DNA from: Aeromicrobium sp. Root344
Lineage (GTDB): Bacteria > Actinomycetota > Actinomycetes > Propionibacteriales > Nocardioidaceae
NCBI RefSeq assembly: GCF_001425755.1
Contig: NZ_LMDH01000001.1
Location: 127,619-191,618 of the forward strand
Direction: 5' to 3'
DNA: 64,000 bases
This document shows positions 63,018 through 64,000 of this stretch, one piece after another; within the stretch, counting starts at the first letter, position 1, and every line of letters starts with the position of its first letter. The position numbers were made by a program, and so were the translations under genes. The notes beneath the pieces were generated by a model. It was not told the DNA's origin. It searched no databases and saw only the letters and a list, made by a program, of their open reading frames with translations.

Positions 63018-63221
63018 TCAGAGGGGACGGATGTTCGTCGCCTGCAGGCCCTTCTGGCCCTGCTCGACGTCAAACTCGACCTTCTGGTTCTCGTCCAGCG
63101 AGCGGTAGCCGCTCGTGGCGATCGCGCTGAAGTGCGCGAAAACGTCTTCGCTGCCGTCGTCGGGGGCGATGAATCCAAAGCCCTTGTCAGCGTTGAACCA
63201 CTTGACGGTTCCTGTAGCCAT
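63018..63221 (-). CDS. cspA: Cold-shock protein (CspA family)
   Basis: 67 residues: [20 protein letters not shown] with RNP1 motif KGFGFI, and VFAHFSAI with RNP2 (VFAHF). Single cold-shock domain that binds single-stranded nucleic acid as an RNA chaperone. GAGGAG lies before the ATG. The upstream leader holds inverted repeats, as is usual for csp mRNAs whose structure changes with temperature. Confidence 0.97.
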   Translation of the reverse strand: MATGTVKWFNADKGFGFIAPDDGSEDVFAHFSAIATSGYRSLDENQKVEFDVEQGQKGLQATNIRPL

Positions 63222-63300
63222 GTTGTTTCTCCTCTTTGGCGAGTTGTCGCTCACGCCTTTCGCGAGCGACTGTCGCGACACACATCCAACCTGCGAGAAG
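63222..63300 (-). promoter_or_regulatory. Structured 5' leader of the cold-shock gene
   Basis: Contains GTCGCTC (63246-63252) pairing with GAGCGAC (63264-63270), and the 10-bp palindrome TGTCGCGACA (63271-63280). No clear promoter box was recognised further upstream. A temperature-responsive leader is an inference from the family. Confidence 0.45.
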
Positions 63301-63389
63301 AACTAGCTACCTTGCGGAACTTGATCAGCCGTAGAATCCAACGTCGTGCAACCCCACCATCGTAGCGGGTGAGGGGGCCCGTCCGCATC

Positions 63390-64000
63390 TCACTGCGAAT
63401 CGGCACTCACGACGCCGCCGAACTGGCCGATCGCGCGGGGCTTGCCGCTGCCGGGCGGGATGTAGAGCAGCACCTGGTGGTAGTAGCGCAGCTTGCCCGA
63501 GCTGGAGATCCCCGACGACAGGAACGCCTGCTGCGGAGTGCCCTCGGGCCAGCTGATCGTGAGACCGTCCCTGACCTCGTACGTGTCGAGCCGCAGCAGC
63601 GTCACGAACGCCAGCGCTCCCCCGTCCGTCGTGCGCAGGACGTACTTGACCGGGTCGTTGCCCCACGACTGTGAGAACGTCACGCCCTCGAGCTTGGCGT
63701 TGTTGTCCGCGGTGGTCCGCATCTGCTTGATGAACGAGTCGTCGGCGACCTTGCTCGCATCTGCCGACGCCGGGTCGGCGAGCGTCCTGGCGTACGCCTT
63801 CGCGGCGGCCGAGGCCGACATCGACATACCCACCGCGTCGTCGGGCTTCACCGTCAGGGCGTTCCCACCCTCGCGGCGGATGTCGGGGATCTGCGTGTCA
63901 GCGAGCGTCTCCGGGCTGGCGACCAGGAGCCAGGGCTCGACGGCGGTCTCGCGCTCGAAGATCTGGACCCGGTTGACGGCCGCGGCGTCGTCGTGCACGA
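63390..64000 (-). CDS. Hypothetical protein (C-terminal part, cut by window edge)
   Basis: At least 203 residues; the frame stays open to the end of the window, so the start lies outside. Contains PWLLVASPETLADTQIPDI, a helical Ala-rich part (ASAAAKAYARTLADPASAD), and a strand-rich C terminus with TFSQSWGNDPVKYVLRTTDGGALAFVTLLRLDTYEV in part. It looks like the extracytoplasmic end of an envelope protein. No family recognised. Confidence 0.65.
   Translation of the reverse strand, partial: VHDDAAAVNRVQIFERETAVEPWLLVASPETLADTQIPDIRREGGNALTVKPDDAVGMSMSASAAAKAYARTLADPASADASKVADDSFIKQMRTTADNNAKLEGVTFSQSWGNDPVKYVLRTTDGGALAFVTLLRLDTYEVRDGLTISWPEGTPQQAFLSSGISSSGKLRYYHQVLLYIPPGSGKPRAIGQFGGVVSADSQ

Overview
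The window reads as chromosome of a high-GC actinobacterium. Gene starts, codon use, lipobox lipoproteins, ECF sigma factors, DUF222/HNH genes and all-actinobacterial families fit the Nocardioidaceae (Aeromicrobium/Nocardioides type), but no rRNA or other taxonomic marker is present, so the genus is an inference. No tRNA, rRNA, CRISPR array, transposase or prophage gene was seen. No stretch longer than 300 bases lacks a gene.

Layout. 1-4.2 kb (minus strand): the start of an oligopeptide ABC permease, its solute-binding lipoprotein, and etfB-etfA. 4.2-9.3 kb: two very large coiled-coil genes meeting at a seven-A run. 9.4-16.6 kb: a four-gene alpha-glucan operon, glgE-treS-mak-glgB, in which most neighbours overlap or nearly touch. 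16.7-24.9 kb: short mixed transcription units (VOC protein, membrane protein, GlxA-type regulator, a first glgX, LysE exporter, small ORFs, a PD-(D/E)XK nuclease-like gene between two perfect 20-bp direct repeats, and phzF). 24.9-31.5 kb: two ECF sigma factor/partner pairs, two small lipoproteins, an AhpD-like protein and a membrane protein. 31.5-34.1 kb: treZ and an aldo/keto reductase. 34.3-42.9 kb: an SOS-boxed DUF222 HNH endonuclease, an MBL hydrolase, and a LacI-controlled alpha-galactoside island (GH36 plus binding protein and two permeases). 42.8-49.2 kb: malQ-glgX-treY with ATGA overlaps. 49.4-55.3 kb: enoyl-CoA hydratase and a LacI-controlled sugar (probably fructose) ABC operon with its own PfkB kinase. 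55.3-64 kb: small membrane protein, autoregulated MFS/ArsR-type pair, SDR/QueA-paralogue pair, membrane protein, NTF2-like, YbaK-like, HtrA-like protease, GNAT-Nudix fusion, cold-shock protein and a truncated gene at the edge.

How the genes work together. The central theme is alpha-glucan and trehalose turnover. GlgE, TreS, maltokinase and GlgB form the trehalose-to-glucan route; MalQ, GlgX and TreY plus the detached TreZ form the glucan-to-trehalose route. Two sugar importers with LacI regulators feed carbon in. The treZ gene is separated from treY by about 9.7 kb holding the HNH gene and the alpha-galactoside island.

Regulatory DNA is unusually readable here. Many starts lie 6-7 nt downstream of a TANNNT box, the hallmark of leaderless transcripts. 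I also found palindromic operators at both LacI genes, a tandem overlapping palindrome at the ArsR-type gene, a MerR-like operator in front of the SDR gene, a LexA-like box at the HNH gene, and one palindrome shared by the peptide-binding protein and the ETF genes. The most interesting candidate new element is the nuclease-like gene inside a 20-bp direct repeat at 22.6-24.0 kb.
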